Made by a program: the position numbers and the translations under genes
Assembly (NCBI GenBank): GCA_019056875.1
Contig: DXJA01000081.1
Span: forward strand, 1 to 8,492
Direction: 5' to 3'
From: Candidatus Jordarchaeum madagascarense
Lineage (GTDB): Archaea > Asgardarchaeota > Jordiarchaeia > Jordiarchaeales > Jordiarchaeaceae
Length of the DNA stretch: 8,492 nt
Shown: piece by piece, positions 1 through 8,492 of the stretch
Position numbering within the stretch: the stretch's first letter is position 1
Layout of the letters: each line of letters starts with the position of its first letter
The notes under the pieces: model-generated
Told to the model about the DNA's origin: nothing
Database searches by the model: none
Seen by the model: only the letters and a program-made list of their open reading frames with translations

Positions 1-1
1 A

Positions 2-457
2 ACAAAACCTAAAAAATCGAACGAATCTACATCGCCACCCAAGACCTATGGTAAGAATCTAAACCAGATTAATAACGTAATAGAATATGGTTATGATCAC
101 GCTAAATCGATTTCCTTGCCCTTCAAGGTAATCACCCATAGTGATGATTATGCTTTACCCCCATATGACAAAGGTAGTCTACATGGTGTTCCAGATTACT
201 ACAGTGGCTATTCGGGTAACATGTATCCCCTTTGGAAAGATGTAGAACAGATGGACGCCTGGGTTCCCTATTGCGTGGTCACTTGCATCTGGTTCGTTTG
301 CTGGTGGACCTGCGGTGCGGTCTATGAAACAATAGTTAATAACCCGAACTGTGAGAAAAACTCGCAACAGTGGACTAATGGACTTGAACCGCACACGATT
401 TGGAGTTATCCTGGCGCAGCTACAATCGCAGTAACTTTCATAGCACGTTTCATCTAA
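2..457 (+). CDS. C-terminal part of an unrecognised Cys/Trp-rich protein (5' end outside window)
   Basis: The frame has no stop from base 2 to the TAA at 455-457, so I treat it as the last 151 codons of a gene beginning left of the window; the TTG at 116 is internal in this reading. The visible part starts with a polar Lys/Ser/Asn/Pro-rich stretch (about residues 1-35), which looks like a linker, followed by a Tyr/Gly/Asp-rich segment. Then comes a hydrophobic, tryptophan-rich block with four cysteines spaced C-x3-C-x4-C-x3-C (fragment residues 91, 95, 100 and 104) and a fifth at 117. The end is hydrophobic with alternating residues, suggesting beta-strands. The cysteines could form disulfides in an exported domain, bind a metal, or lie in a membrane segment; the sequence does not decide. 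I recognise no family. A T-rich terminator-like tract follows about 45 bases after the stop. It is certain that the frame is open and fairly likely that it is coding; the function is unknown. Confidence 0.65.
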   Translation, partial: TKPKKSNESTSPPKTYGKNLNQINNVIEYGYDHAKSISLPFKVITHSDDYALPPYDKGSLHGVPDYYSGYSGNMYPLWKDVEQMDAWVPYCVVTCIWFVCWWTCGAVYETIVNNPNCEKNSQQWTNGLEPHTIWSYPGAATIAVTFIARFI

Positions 458-489
458 GTTAGCTTTTAACCTTGTTGATGACGATGACT

Positions 490-510
490 TCATTCCTTTC
501 CTCTTTTTTT
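490..510 (+). terminator. T-rich terminator-like tract after the first gene
   Basis: About 30-50 bases after the stop of the truncated gene lies TCATTCCTTTC followed by CTC and seven Ts (504-510). Archaeal RNA polymerase terminates at T-rich tracts in the non-template strand, often without a hairpin. The same 11-base lead sequence followed by a T7 run occurs after the propeller gene (4241-4259), which supports a shared role. Confidence 0.45.
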
Positions 511-660
511 ACTACACGCTCCAACACGGGTCACTTGCTTGTAGTTTGAGGAAGGGTGGTTTTGTGGAACATAGCTGGGCGAGGCATTTCGCACAATCGT
601 GGTTTGCAGATCATCTAATAAATTTTTAGTTTTTGCTACGCCTGGCGAAAATAGTTGCAT
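490..660 (-). CDS. Doubtful small hydrophilic ORF
   Basis: A 56-codon minus-strand frame starts at the ATG at 660-658. In favour, an AAAGG-type ribosome binding site (672-667) lies six bases upstream, and a TATA-like box (minus CATATAATAAAA, about 711-722) sits where it would start a transcript near 690. Against, the product is short and polar (Ser, Asn, Gln and Lys rich), has no hydrophobic core or motif, and resembles nothing I recognise. The frame also extends upstream to a GTG at 705, which would lie too close to the TATA box. The gene would converge on the truncated first gene and end opposite its terminator. I list it only because the promoter and binding-site arrangement is coherent. 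Confidence 0.2.
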   Translation of the reverse strand: MQLFSPGVAKTKNLLDDLQTTIVRNASPSYVPQNHPSSNYKQVTRVGACSKKRGKE

Positions 661-936
661 CGTTAACCTTTCTTTTTTCGCAATAGGTTGAACTGCGGCT
701 CGCACAAGTTTTTTATTATATGTTCTAGAAAAGCAGAGTAACGGAACTGGTGTTGCCTATTCTTTGACCAATTAGAAGTTCAAATAAAACCTTCTGAAAA
801 ATAAGTTGGAGAGAGTTTACGTTTTTGATGCGGCTTATCTCTTCCGCCCATCTGGACATTCTCCGGCGTCTGCAAAGGACTGGTCGATTATTCTGCTAAC
901 GCAGTTCATGCTTCAATCATTATTCTGGAAATTTAT

Positions 937-944
937 AAAAAAAA
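937..944 (-). terminator. T8 run downstream of the membrane-protein gene
   Basis: Eight consecutive As on the plus strand give a T8 run on the minus strand, about 90 bases past the stop of the minus-strand membrane-protein gene. This fits an archaeal oligo-T terminator for that gene. No flanking hairpin was seen. Confidence 0.35.
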
Positions 945-967
945 TAGGAAGGACGCGGAAAGTAAGA

Positions 968-1050
968 TAGCAGTTGAGAATTTGGCAATAAATAAGGGAG
1001 GGTAGATGGTTTGTCAGCATTTTTCTGAAGGGTTACAGGTTTCTGGAGGA
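968..1050 (+). repeat. Direct repeat copy A (imperfect ~80 bp, 20 bp exact core)
   Basis: This segment recurs at 1988-2065 in the same orientation. The last 20 bases (1031-1050 and 2046-2065) are identical. Upstream, blocks shared in the same order are TAGCAG, AGAATTTG, AATAAATAA and ATGGTTT, with a net gap of about five bases. Copy A covers the last five codons and the stop of the minus-strand membrane-protein gene and runs into its 3' flank. Confidence 0.75.
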
Positions 1051-1818
1051 GTAGAAAACCATGGCCCAGAGAACGAAAGCTAAGAATATTAGTCCAAAGC
1101 CGATAATTAGTAGTGGGGGCCAAATAGGCGGAGGGGATGTACCCACAGTTGAGACAAAAGTTGGTGCCACAAACCCCATTAAGACACCTATAATGAAAAC
1201 CACTGCACCTGTGACGCTTAAGGATCCCGCAGCAGAAGAAGCAGACGGTTTCTCGGTCACTTCACTCACAGATCTACCAGCCAAACCCAGTACGAGGAAA
1301 GTAACACTCAGCACCAAGAAACCTATCCAGATAACGGGAAAATTCAGTGTAGGCACCGAAAGGTAGTAGTTGCCCATTGTCGGAGCCACGCTAAACGGTG
1401 TAATCATACTATATCCTGTTGTCAGGTTTCCGGTAATGATGAGCAGAGCGCTCACTGCAGTTCCTATAACGCCGAAGACGAGGCCCACCAAGCTCCTAGC
1501 TCCTCCACCGATTTTGTACGCACCGTAGAAACCAATACCAACCAGTATACCGGCCGCGATGAGAAATATAGATAGTATGAATGATGATGCACTGAACAAT
1601 GAAGCAGAAGGAAAATATGGCAGCGGAAGTGGCCAGAGATAGCCTCCATGAAAATAAATAACCCTAGATAAGGTAGTGATGTAAATACTCAACTGCACTA
1701 AGTAAGTATTTATCTCATTTAAAAATGCATAAGTTATAAAACCCCACAGTACACCTACAACTGCGGTTACTGCTCCCACCATCCCTCCCGCTGCACCTGT
1801 TAGTAATGCTTTAGACAA
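1033..1818 (-). CDS. Multi-pass membrane protein of unknown function
   Basis: A 261-residue, strongly hydrophobic protein. I see about six membrane segments: residues 10-32, 78-100, 108-128, 161-180, 202-222 and 233-255. The stretch between the first two (about 33-77) is aromatic- and Pro-rich and carries no obvious motif; a Ser/Glu/Lys-rich hydrophilic linker lies near 181-200. Gly-rich helices, as at the N-terminus, suggest tight packing. No catalytic, transport or binding motif was recognised, so no function is assigned. The start is a TTG at 1818-1816, supported by a strong GGAGGT (1830-1825) seven bases upstream; no better start lies nearby. The gene is alone on its strand, divergent from the propeller gene and convergent with the truncated first gene. 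Its last five codons lie inside a direct repeat also found about 1 kb upstream of its 3' end, beyond its promoter. Confidence 0.8.
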   Translation of the reverse strand: MSKALLTGAAGGMVGAVTAVVGVLWGFITYAFLNEINTYLVQLSIYITTLSRVIYFHGGYLWPLPLPYFPSASLFSASSFILSIFLIAAGILVGIGFYGAYKIGGGARSLVGLVFGVIGTAVSALLIITGNLTTGYSMITPFSVAPTMGNYYLSVPTLNFPVIWIGFLVLSVTFLVLGLAGRSVSEVTEKPSASSAAGSLSVTGAVVFIIGVLMGFVAPTFVSTVGTSPPPIWPPLLIIGFGLIFLAFVLWAMVFYSSRNL

Positions 1819-1824
1819 TCTCCA

Positions 1825-1830
1825 ACCTCC
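1825..1830 (-). promoter_or_regulatory. Ribosome binding site fixing a TTG start
   Basis: On the minus strand AAAGGAGGTTGGAGA directly precedes the TTG at 1818. The GGAGG core ends seven bases before the start, a near-ideal complement to the 3' end of 16S rRNA, which makes the TTG the likely start. Confidence 0.7.
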
Positions 1831-1842
1831 TTTACTCTATCA

Positions 1843-1880
1843 TTAAAATATATACTTTCTTTATTAGGAATCTTTATTAA
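1843..1880 (-). promoter_or_regulatory. Candidate promoter of the membrane-protein gene
   Basis: Two AT-rich TATA-like boxes are present on the minus strand: AAAGTATATATTTT (about 1857-1844) and TTAATAAAG farther upstream (about 1880-1868). With the usual spacing of about 26 bases, the distal box would start a transcript near 1848 that includes the ribosome binding site. The proximal box would start it near 1824, inside that site. I therefore favour the distal box, though the proximal one is the better match in sequence. Confidence 0.4.
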
Positions 1881-1987
1881 CTTAACTGTCGAGGAAACCA
1901 TTCAGATTGGTTCGCTGCACGAGTGGGAGACCTATCAAATAAGTGGGAACATGATAACATTCCACTCAATATTCTAAAAACAGGTAT

Positions 1988-2065
1988 TAGCAGCCAAGAA
2001 TTTGATAATAAATAAAAAACATGGTTTTTGGTATCTTTTCCAAGAGGTTACAGGTTTCTGGAGGA
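1988..2065 (+). repeat. Direct repeat copy B
   Basis: Second copy of the repeat at 968-1050, same orientation, with the exact 20-base core at 2046-2065. Read on the minus strand, this core contains the same five codons and stop that end the membrane protein, but here they follow no intact gene: a stop occurs about eleven codons upstream in that frame. Copy B could be the 3' remnant of a lost duplicate of the gene, or a non-coding element. Confidence 0.75.
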
Positions 2066-2221
2066 ATCAAACCTGAAATAGCTTCACAAAGAAGGCTGGT
2101 TATGACTTGGAAATCTTGACAAAAAATGGACAAAAAGGTTAAACGTGTACTTCGACTGGTTGGAAAATGGACTGCCTTGATGTAGCCTGTACTACCGGTT
2201 TCAAGCTAACCATAATACTTT

Positions 2222-2558
2222 TTATTCATCTCTGTGAGAAACAGAAACTTTAGGCTTCTTGCCAAGGCTCAACTGGATCTCTCTTAAACCTCCCTCACCC
2301 GCATTCCCGCCCCGCTTTTCTTCTCTCCCTTTCAGCGTCACATTAGTTGGTTTTGGTATAACATGAAGGTTACTGTTAAGAAAATTGCCGGTTCTAGATG
2401 CTCTTCCACCATGAGGTAGGTTTTCCTTTCTTCAGCTCGGCTCTGAAACTCAGGTTGTAGTTGTTGAAGTAGACTCTGCTACTCTGCTTGTAAGAGGAGA
2501 AAACACACCTCTTTCGCTTGCCTCTCTCCCGCCGAGGTTTTCGTAATGGTAACTCAGT
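2222..2558 (-). pseudogene. Possible decayed gene: two overlapping open frames, one frameshift
   Basis: On the minus strand one frame is open from 2558 to the TAG at 2394-2396 (54 codons) and another from 2431 to the TAA at 2222-2224 (69 codons). They overlap by about 40 bases and can be joined by a single frameshift into roughly 105-110 residues. The first is basic and contains a Tyr/Asn/Phe/Arg-rich stretch (VYFNNYNLSFRAELK). The second ends in a Gly/Glu/Lys-rich hydrophilic tail. Neither has a convincing start codon or ribosome binding site. The composition loosely recalls tails of archaeal transposases, but I see no DDE, zinc-ribbon or other diagnostic motif, so the identity is a guess. 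Open frames of this length can also occur by chance. Confidence 0.25.
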
Positions 2559-2561
2559 TTA

Positions 2562-2573
2562 AGGTTTTAAAAA
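2562..2573 (+). promoter_or_regulatory. TATA-like box with no gene directly after it
   Basis: GGTTTTAAAAAG is a good match to an archaeal TATA box and would start transcription near 2593. No open frame follows closely, and T-rich stretches occur about 40-65 bases later (2631-2657). It could drive a long leader for the propeller gene, a short RNA, or nothing. Confidence 0.25.
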
Positions 2574-2690
2574 GCGTTGCTGTACTATGGCTCGGTCCAC
2601 TAGGGAGCGGGCTTGTTTTTAGAGTTCTTGTGTCTTTTTGCTGTCCTCCCTTTTTTTGGGCAGGCCTTTTGTTTTGCTTCTATGGTAAAG

Positions 2691-2698
2691 TTTTTAAG
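2691..2698 (+). promoter_or_regulatory. Candidate promoter of the propeller gene
   Basis: TTTTTAAG preceded by GGTAAAG resembles a TATA box with a purine-containing BRE. It would place the transcript start near 2720, about 58 bases before the ATG at 2778 and upstream of the ribosome binding site. A nearer AT-rich box (about 2753-2760) would give a leaderless start, which fits less well with the GAGG-type site that is present. Confidence 0.35.
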
Positions 2699-2777
2699 AA
2701 CGATGCTTGTGCTTAGCATAGTGTGTTTTATTTCTTCCAAATGAAACACGACTTATTTAAGAGAGGATGGAATTAGA

Positions 2778-4208
2778 ATGAAAGGGAAATTACTAACATT
2801 ATTCACCTTAGTTGTGCTGTTGGCAGCTTTCTCGATACCTCTGGTGCAACACTCTGCTTCAATGTCTGTAACGCAGAATGCCATTTTATCACCGATTGCT
2901 AAAACTGTACCTCCGGGAGGCTCTATAGAATGGCAGGTGCAAGTCAATAATGCCATTGGACAGTCTATCGCGGTTTCATCAAACGAGAGTTATATTTACG
3001 TTGGAGGAGCCAACTGGACTGACCCCACAAATATTAGCAGTTGGGAACCTATCCTTTGGAAATACAATAATTCGGGAAGCCTGGTCTGGAACAGGTCTCT
3101 AAACATTCAAGGTCCCTTATCAAACGTTTTCAGTAGTGTTGCTAACGGTTTCAGCAGTGTGGCTTTATCCCCGGACGACAGCTCAGTTTATGCTGCTGGA
3201 GAGATATTTAATGGAAGCTCTTGGTACCCCATTTTGGTCAAAGTTAATGCTTCAACCGGAGATGTTGATTGGAACTACACACTCAGTGAAGAACCATATA
3301 GCCAATTTTACGTAGTTGAAGTTTCTCCAGACGGCGAAATAGTCTACTTAGCGGGAATGCTTTCTAAAGATGGTACTCCTTGGTTTGGCAATACTAGTTT
3401 CTACGTTTCTGCAATCAACTCCGATGATGGCACGCTCGACTGGGAATATGAGCTATATTTCTCGAACGGATCTAACCTTGGTTATGCTAGGGATTTAGAT
3501 TTATCTCCTGGTGGCGGGGTATTGTATGCTTCAGGTTTCTTCGTGTCTAATTTGACAAACGCCATTGATTTTGTAGCAATTGACGCTTCTTCCCATTCTC
3601 AGTTGTGGAATATGACGGCAGGTGCTTTTGGTCCAATTGGCCCTTTTGATGTTTCTTCAGACGGAAACGAGATTTACACCATAGGATATTCTTTTAGCAG
3701 TCTCAATCTGATTACAGTTGATAGTTCTAACGGAAACATTATAGGGGATTCTTCTATAAGCAACACAATCTATCCACAGACTTTGTCTCTATCTTTTAAT
3801 GAGAGCAAGTTTTACGTTTTGACAAGCCAGCTTCAAGCATATGGACGGAATCTCCCCACGCTTATGGTTGAATTAAACTTTTCAGGAACAGTTACAGGCG
3901 TAATCACCTCTCCTAACGGTCTGGTTAGTCCTTATGGTTTAGCGCCTTCAAATGATAACCAGAGTGCATATATTGTTGGCTCCATCATAGGGGGTAACCC
4001 GTATTCAATGCTACTACTAAAAGGAGAAGCCGGACCTATACCTAAACCCTCGATTCTGTCTCTACTATATGCGATGTACTTGCTGAGTCAGGGGTTATCG
4101 CCATGGACAAGTTACATCTTTGCTGGAGTAGGAATAGTTGCCGTTTTAGTGGTCTCAGGTTTTCTAATCGTAAGAACAATGAGGGGTAAGAGAGTAAAAA
4201 ACGTCTGA
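2778..4208 (+). CDS. Exported, membrane-anchored seven-bladed beta-propeller protein
   Basis: A 476-residue surface protein. Residues 1-28 form a signal peptide (basic MKGK, then a hydrophobic core). Residues 444-466 form a C-terminal membrane anchor followed by a basic tail (RTMRGKRVKN), so the body lies outside the cell. In between is a repeat of about 45 residues of the form (V/L)SPDG..VY.AG....(I/V)..(I/N)(N/D)..(S/G)G...W. Blades lie near 61-108, 124-169, 177-226, 237-281, 289-327, 333-377 and 385-416. The N-terminal strand (IEWQVQVNN, 50-58) matches the Trp-ending strand missing from the last blade, suggesting the usual ring closure. The repeats resemble PQQ/WD40-like propellers, but no cofactor or catalytic residues are evident, so binding or adhesion is more likely than enzymatic activity. 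About fifteen NxS/T sequons suggest heavy N-glycosylation. The ATG follows GAGG (2763-2766) at 11 bases. The ligand is unknown. Confidence 0.85.
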   Translation: MKGKLLTLFTLVVLLAAFSIPLVQHSASMSVTQNAILSPIAKTVPPGGSIEWQVQVNNAIGQSIAVSSNESYIYVGGANWTDPTNISSWEPILWKYNNSGSLVWNRSLNIQGPLSNVFSSVANGFSSVALSPDDSSVYAAGEIFNGSSWYPILVKVNASTGDVDWNYTLSEEPYSQFYVVEVSPDGEIVYLAGMLSKDGTPWFGNTSFYVSAINSDDGTLDWEYELYFSNGSNLGYARDLDLSPGGGVLYASGFFVSNLTNAIDFVAIDASSHSQLWNMTAGAFGPIGPFDVSSDGNEIYTIGYSFSSLNLITVDSSNGNIIGDSSISNTIYPQTLSLSFNESKFYVLTSQLQAYGRNLPTLMVELNFSGTVTGVITSPNGLVSPYGLAPSNDNQSAYIVGSIIGGNPYSMLLLKGEAGPIPKPSILSLLYAMYLLSQGLSPWTSYIFAGVGIVAVLVVSGFLIVRTMRGKRVKNV

Positions 4209-4240
4209 GTATGAGTACAGTTCGTCTAAAGAACATTATC

Positions 4241-4259
4241 TCATTCCTTTCATTTTTTT
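4241..4259 (+). terminator. T-rich terminator-like tract after the propeller gene
   Basis: TCATTCCTTTCA followed by seven Ts (4253-4259) begins about 30 bases after the stop of the propeller gene. It shares its first 11 bases with the tract after the first gene (490-500). Together with the new promoter near 4380, it argues that the propeller and ABC genes are separate transcripts. Confidence 0.45.
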
Positions 4260-4373
4260 CTATGCTATATTTTTACAACAGCTGATCAAGCATGGTTGGT
4301 ACTTGCTCTAGTTCTTTTACGCCGGAATCATTTGATTACGTTGAGCCTTAAAAAAAGTATCCTTGCCGAAAGG

Positions 4374-4394
4374 CGAAGATTTATATATAAAAAG
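4374..4394 (+). promoter_or_regulatory. Promoter of the ABC transporter operon (BRE/TATA)
   Basis: CGAAGA followed by TTTATATATAAAAAG is the clearest archaeal promoter in the window. With the box centred near 4385, transcription should start around 4410, giving a leader of about 38 bases that includes GGAGG at 4438-4442. Just upstream, GCCGAAAGGC (4364-4373) is a short inverted repeat that could be an operator; that is speculative. Confidence 0.6.
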
Positions 4395-4437
4395 TCGAGA
4401 TAGTAACAGCTACATGGAAAAGAAAATTATTAAAGGT

Positions 4438-4442
4438 GGAGG
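4438..4442 (+). promoter_or_regulatory. Ribosome binding site fixing a GTG start
   Basis: GGAGG ends six bases before the GTG at 4449. An in-frame TAA at 4431-4433 rules out any earlier start. The ATG at 4414 is in another frame. Confidence 0.7.
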
Positions 4443-4448
4443 AGTTGG

Positions 4449-5378
4449 GTGTCCGCTATTGAGGTTCTTGGTTTAAGTAAGAATTATAATCGAACCGCAG
4501 CGGTTTCCGATTTGAATATGACCGTCCCCGCAAACACTTGTTTCGGTTTTCTCGGTCCAAACGGGGCTGGTAAAACAACCACCATGAAGATGCTTGTGGG
4601 GCTAACTATCCCTACCAGGGGCAGTGCTACTGTCCTTGGTTATGATATAATTAAAAGTATGAATGAGATCCGGGAGAGAATAGGGTACCTACCGGAGTTT
4701 GCTCCAAAACCCAACGAGAGAGCGTTAAACTTCTTGGTGATGTTAGCGAGGGTGAATAGCCCTTATAGTAGGGCAACTTTGAAGAGCCAGGCGAAAGATG
4801 CTCTTGAGCAGGTGGAGTTGTGGGAGATTCGCAATAAGAAAGTCAGCAAGTTTAGTATGGGCATGTTCAGGAAGTGGCTTATAGCTCAGGCTTTGATGGG
4901 GAATCCGGAATTGCTGTTTCTAGACGAGCCCACGGCAAATCTTGATCCGATGGCTAGGTTAGATATTTTGAATCTAATAACGAAGCTTAAGAAGGAGAGA
5001 ACTGTTTTTCTGAACAGCCATGTGCTGCCCGAAGTGGAGCGAGTGGTTGATCATGTGGGTATAATAAATAAGGGCAGTTTGGTGATCGAGAGTACGTTGA
5101 AGCAGCTTCGAAGCAGAATGAAGAAATCCAAGGCCTCTTATCTTATTGTTAGCAGTAACAATGAGGGGATTATGAAGAGCTTAGAAGAGCGTAAGGTAGT
5201 TGATAATGTTCAATTGGGGGACGAGGGGGTTCGAGTTTTGACACCTAGTCGAGAAAAACTCTGGGTTGCACTAACCGAAATCTACGCTGAAACTGGAATC
5301 ACTGTTACCGAGTTCAAGGAGATCGGGAAAGATCTTGAGGATATTTTCTTGTCCATAATGGAGGAGGAAAAAAGTTGA
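4449..5378 (+). CDS. ABC transporter ATP-binding protein (ABC-2 / drug-efflux type)
   Basis: A 309-residue cytoplasmic ATPase that would power the permease encoded just downstream. Motifs: Walker A GPNGAGKTT (residues 36-44); Q-loop position in GYLPE (79-83), where Glu replaces Gln as is common in this subfamily; signature FSMGM (135-139) in place of LSGGQ, also usual for ABC-2-type exporters; Walker B LLFLDEP (155-161) with catalytic Glu160; D-loop ANLD (163-166); and switch His191 in NSHVLPE. A C-terminal domain of about 90 residues (220-309), ending in an acidic DLEDIFLSIMEEE helix, is typical of the long-chain exporter ATPases. All catalytic residues appear intact. The gene is translationally coupled to the permease by a four-base overlap and has its own TATA promoter. 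The substrate cannot be read from the sequence; members export drugs, lipids, polysaccharides or peptides. Confidence 0.95.
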   Translation: MSAIEVLGLSKNYNRTAAVSDLNMTVPANTCFGFLGPNGAGKTTTMKMLVGLTIPTRGSATVLGYDIIKSMNEIRERIGYLPEFAPKPNERALNFLVMLARVNSPYSRATLKSQAKDALEQVELWEIRNKKVSKFSMGMFRKWLIAQALMGNPELLFLDEPTANLDPMARLDILNLITKLKKERTVFLNSHVLPEVERVVDHVGIINKGSLVIESTLKQLRSRMKKSKASYLIVSSNNEGIMKSLEERKVVDNVQLGDEGVRVLTPSREKLWVALTEIYAETGITVTEFKEIGKDLEDIFLSIMEEEKS

Positions 5379-8300
5379 CTCCACAATCTGTTCTAATACG
5401 TCAGGTAAAATCGATAGAACGACTCTTAGAGTATGAGTTGAGTCGCTTTACAAAAATCAGTGTGGGGATAATTCCACCCATAATACTCGTGGTTCTCAGC
5501 ACGATACTTTCTTTGCTTTTCACAGCAACCAACCCATACAGTCTTAATAACGCGTTATTAATCCTGATAATAATAACTGCTTTAGGTATTAATCCTAGTC
5601 TTTATTCTGTAGGTGGTCCCTCGTTTTATTATTTTGTTTCTCCTTATCTTCTGGATATTCTCGCACCACTTCCTTATGCCCTAAAAGGAGCTGTTGCGGT
5701 GTTGTTAACTCTCCGCAAACCGCTTTACTCGGGCATGTCTATGGATACTTATCTTATTCCCGCTATTGTAGTCGCGTTGGCGGCTAGTGTGATGATATTT
5801 TCCAGCCTCGTGAAAGAAGAGGATTTATTTCTTCTGGTGCGTGAGGATCGGAATAAGGTTCAGATCTTTCGAGGTGTCCTTTACGCCTTCATATACTCCT
5901 TGTTGGGAGCTCTTACAGTATTCATTGTACGAAAATATATGTTGAGCCAAACGCCCCTTTTGAGCTTCTTGCAGCCGGTTTTCGACACGTTTAGTCCTAT
6001 TTTGCCTCTTATACCTGCGTTCTTCATTTTTCTTTTAGCAGTTCAGGGTGTGGCTTCATTTTTCAATCATTTCAACCCGAGGCTGGTGTACATTATCCCG
6101 ATATTCCTGTTAGTAGAACTCTTCATTTTCCAGCTTCCCATAACTATGGTTTCATTGTTTTCCCCTCATGTTTCAGATTTAATTTTCGATCCTCAAGTGG
6201 TCTCATTTTTTTATGATAATCCACAGTACTTCTTTATGATGCTCATACAGCAAATTTCGGGGCAGGGATATTATTCGGCGTTAACATACTTGCCTTTGTA
6301 CAATATGTCCCAGTTAATTCAAACATTTGTTTTCGAATCCTCTCATGGAATTTGGAATTCCTTCTTCTTCGATCCAAATGCCTTCCTTTACAACAGCGCT
6401 ATCATGTTTAGTGACAACATTCTTTTCAATCCAACCTTTACAAGTGTGCTCCCTCATCTTCTTCTCCTAACTTTGGTGCAGGATGCATTTACCAAGCCAA
6501 TGTACTCGCCTATTGGAAGCTTGCTATATTTCCTCGTAGCCATAGTTCTAATCTACATAATCAACGCAATCATCTTTAAAAGAAAAACAATATGAAAACT
6601 GAAAACAAAAAACCACTTACATTTTCAGAAAACAGAAACAAAGAATGAACACAAATTGCCATACACTCGGGCCAGTCAGATTCAATCACAATTTTTTGTA
6701 TATGACTCACAATCACCCCGAAGAACATAAGATATATTCTACGAGGAAAAATTTAATTTTTAAAAAACCACAAAAAGAGGCTAGAAGACAGATTTCCTCA
6801 AAAGGGGATGATTTTTTAAAGCAAGTTAAATGCTGTATTAGTAGTAGGTGTAATCCATTTGGACGCCCAAGTCTCTGGCAAATTTGTAAAACAGGTCAAG
6901 AAAAGAATCCCCTGGATTGACCACTTGATAGAAGACTATTCCACTGCATTAGAGTTTAATTCAGAGCTTTTGGATTACACAGTGCCTAGACAATCTATCT
7001 GTCTTTTGTGCCGAGGGACAAGGATGCTATGCGGGAAAAGGAAATGTCCCTTGCTTGAGCGTTTTTACACCTATGTAAAATTTTCGAAGAATTTTGACGG
7101 AACCGAACTAATTGGCGATTCACCACCGAGTGCTTTTATTGGTAGAAAAGGATACCCCCATGTTTATGCGGGACCAATGGTTCCACCAGAAAGGGGAGAC
7201 ACTAGCATCTATGACATTCCTGAACTCTGGTTTGGGAAAGATGTAGATGAGATAATAGGTTTCCGGTACAAGTTGGTAAGAGGCATGTTTATCACAGATG
7301 TTAGAGAGGCGAATTCGGATAATAAGTTGCTGAGAGATACTCGGGAACTTGCTCTTGCGGGTAATCCTGTGGACTCTGAAGTTATACTAAAGAAGAAGCC
7401 GAAGCATCGCCTTTTGTTATCTAGCGAAGTACAACCTATGGGCCCTTCCGCACCACTGGAAAATATTAACATCGGTACATTGAAAATACCGAAGGTTGTA
7501 GATAAGGTGTATTTTGACACTGATCTTAAAGCGCTTGATGGAATGTTAATGCTTTATGAAAATAATTTACCGGTTACGCGGATTCAAAGGATTTTAAGTG
7601 TAGGGGCTATGGGGATTAAGGACAATAGGAAACTAGTTCCCACAAGATGGAGCATCACTGCTGTTGATAGCAATGTTTCCAAAACGTTAAGGGAAAATGT
7701 GAAGGATTTTCCTCTGATAAATGATTATTTGGTTTATGAGACAGACTATCTGGATAACCGATTCGTGATTCTTATGATTCCTAGACCTTGGAGCTATGAA
7801 CTGATAGAAGCTTGGTTCCCGGGCACATTATGGAACCCAGATAAGGAACATGTGGGTATGGGAGCGGATTGGGAGCCGTATAAGGGCAGAACCACTTATG
7901 CCAGCATAGGGGGATGTTACTACGCGGCTAGGCTTGCGGTCACAGAACATCTCCTCCAAATGAGGAGACAGGCTGCGGTGGTTATTTTCCGAGAAACATT
8001 GCCGGGTAGTTTAATGCCGTTGGGAGTCTGGTTTGTTAGAGAATGTGTCAGAGATGCTCTAAGAAAAGAACCCATGAAGTTTAACACATTAGAGGGAGCT
8101 TTAGAACACGTAAAACCGCGTCTACGTATAGATATGAAACATTGGTTGCAGGTGAGCGGCGTATTATCCGAGGTTAGAAAACAACGCCTAATGACCGAAT
8201 TCTTAGGGTTTTAAACTTGATAGAAGAAGAAAGAGAAATTTTCTGTAAAAGCATTTTAAGCCGAAGTGGAATAGGCAGCATAGACTATTCAGTTAATCCT

Positions 8301-8492
8301 TATGTTGGTTGTTCACATGGCTGTGCATACTGTTATGCGCGATTTATGATGAGGTATGCCCGGACGAAGCAATCTTGGGGAAAGTTTGTTCATGCAAAAA
8401 TCAATGCTCCAACAGTATTGGTGAAAGAAATTAAACGCAAAAAATCAGGAAATGTCCTTTTGAGCAATGTTTGCGACCCGTACCAAGAGCTG

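Larger units (their letters stand above)
458..1032. other. Intergenic region, no convincing gene
   Basis: Between the truncated first gene and the 3' end of the minus-strand membrane gene I see no solid coding region. It contains the T-rich tract at 490-510, the doubtful minus-strand ORF at 490-660, and an AT-rich box readable as a TATA element (about 711-722). A 54-codon plus-strand frame runs from the TTG at 806 to the TAG at 968. It reads fairly protein-like, with a hydrophobic middle and a basic end, but has no ribosome binding site. There is also an A8 run at 937-944, and the first part of the direct repeat from 968 onward. No tRNA-like structure was noticed. Confidence 0.5.
1819..2777. 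other. Long region without an intact gene
   Basis: About 960 bases between two divergent genes. It holds the promoter of the minus-strand membrane gene, the second direct repeat copy (1988-2065), and two overlapping minus-strand open frames at 2222-2558 that may be a decayed gene. Toward the right are TATA-like boxes at about 2562-2573 and 2691-2698. Several T-rich runs (for example 2651-2657) lie between these boxes. The plus strand around 2270-2340 is pyrimidine-rich. I see no tRNA, no inverted terminal repeats and no intact transposase. The length is unusual beside the tight spacing elsewhere in the window and suggests decayed or acquired sequence. Confidence 0.5.

Overview
The window reads as archaeal DNA, with an AT-leaning base composition. 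The marker is an Nre-family DNA repair protein (6859-8214), a family I know from archaea. Several genes are preceded by AT-rich TATA-like boxes and GGAGG-type ribosome binding sites, and at least four genes appear to start with TTG. A lineage cannot be fixed from this sequence; an uncultivated archaeon is only a guess.

Layout: (1) 2-457, the C-terminal end of a gene whose frame is open to the left edge, encoding an unrecognised cysteine- and tryptophan-rich protein. (2) 458-1032, mostly non-coding, with a T-rich terminator, one doubtful small minus-strand ORF and the first copy of a direct repeat. (3) 1033-1818 on the minus strand, a multi-pass membrane protein of unknown function. (4) 1819-2777, about 960 bases without a convincing intact gene. 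It holds the promoter of the minus-strand gene, the second repeat copy (20 bases exact, about 80 imperfect), a possible decayed gene, and promoter-like boxes facing right. (5) 2778-4208, a secreted, C-terminally anchored seven-bladed beta-propeller. (6) 4449-6595, a two-gene ABC exporter cassette (ATPase plus permease) with a four-base overlap and its own promoter. (7) 6859-8214, nreA, followed after two bases by the 5' part of a spore-photoproduct-lyase-like radical SAM gene that runs off the right edge.

Functional reading: the right-hand pair looks like a co-transcribed DNA repair unit. The Nre protein has a zinc-binding cysteine cluster near its N-terminus and a PCNA-interacting (PIP-like) motif at its very C-terminus, and its partner carries the CxxxCxxC radical SAM signature. 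The middle of the window is cell-envelope related: an exported propeller with many N-glycosylation sequons beside an ABC-2-like transporter. They are separated by 240 bases containing a terminator-like T-tract and a new promoter, so they are probably separate transcripts.

No tRNA, rRNA, CRISPR array or intact mobile element was recognised. The least explained features are the direct repeats around the minus-strand membrane gene, the possible pseudogene at 2222-2558, and the cysteine cluster of the truncated first protein.
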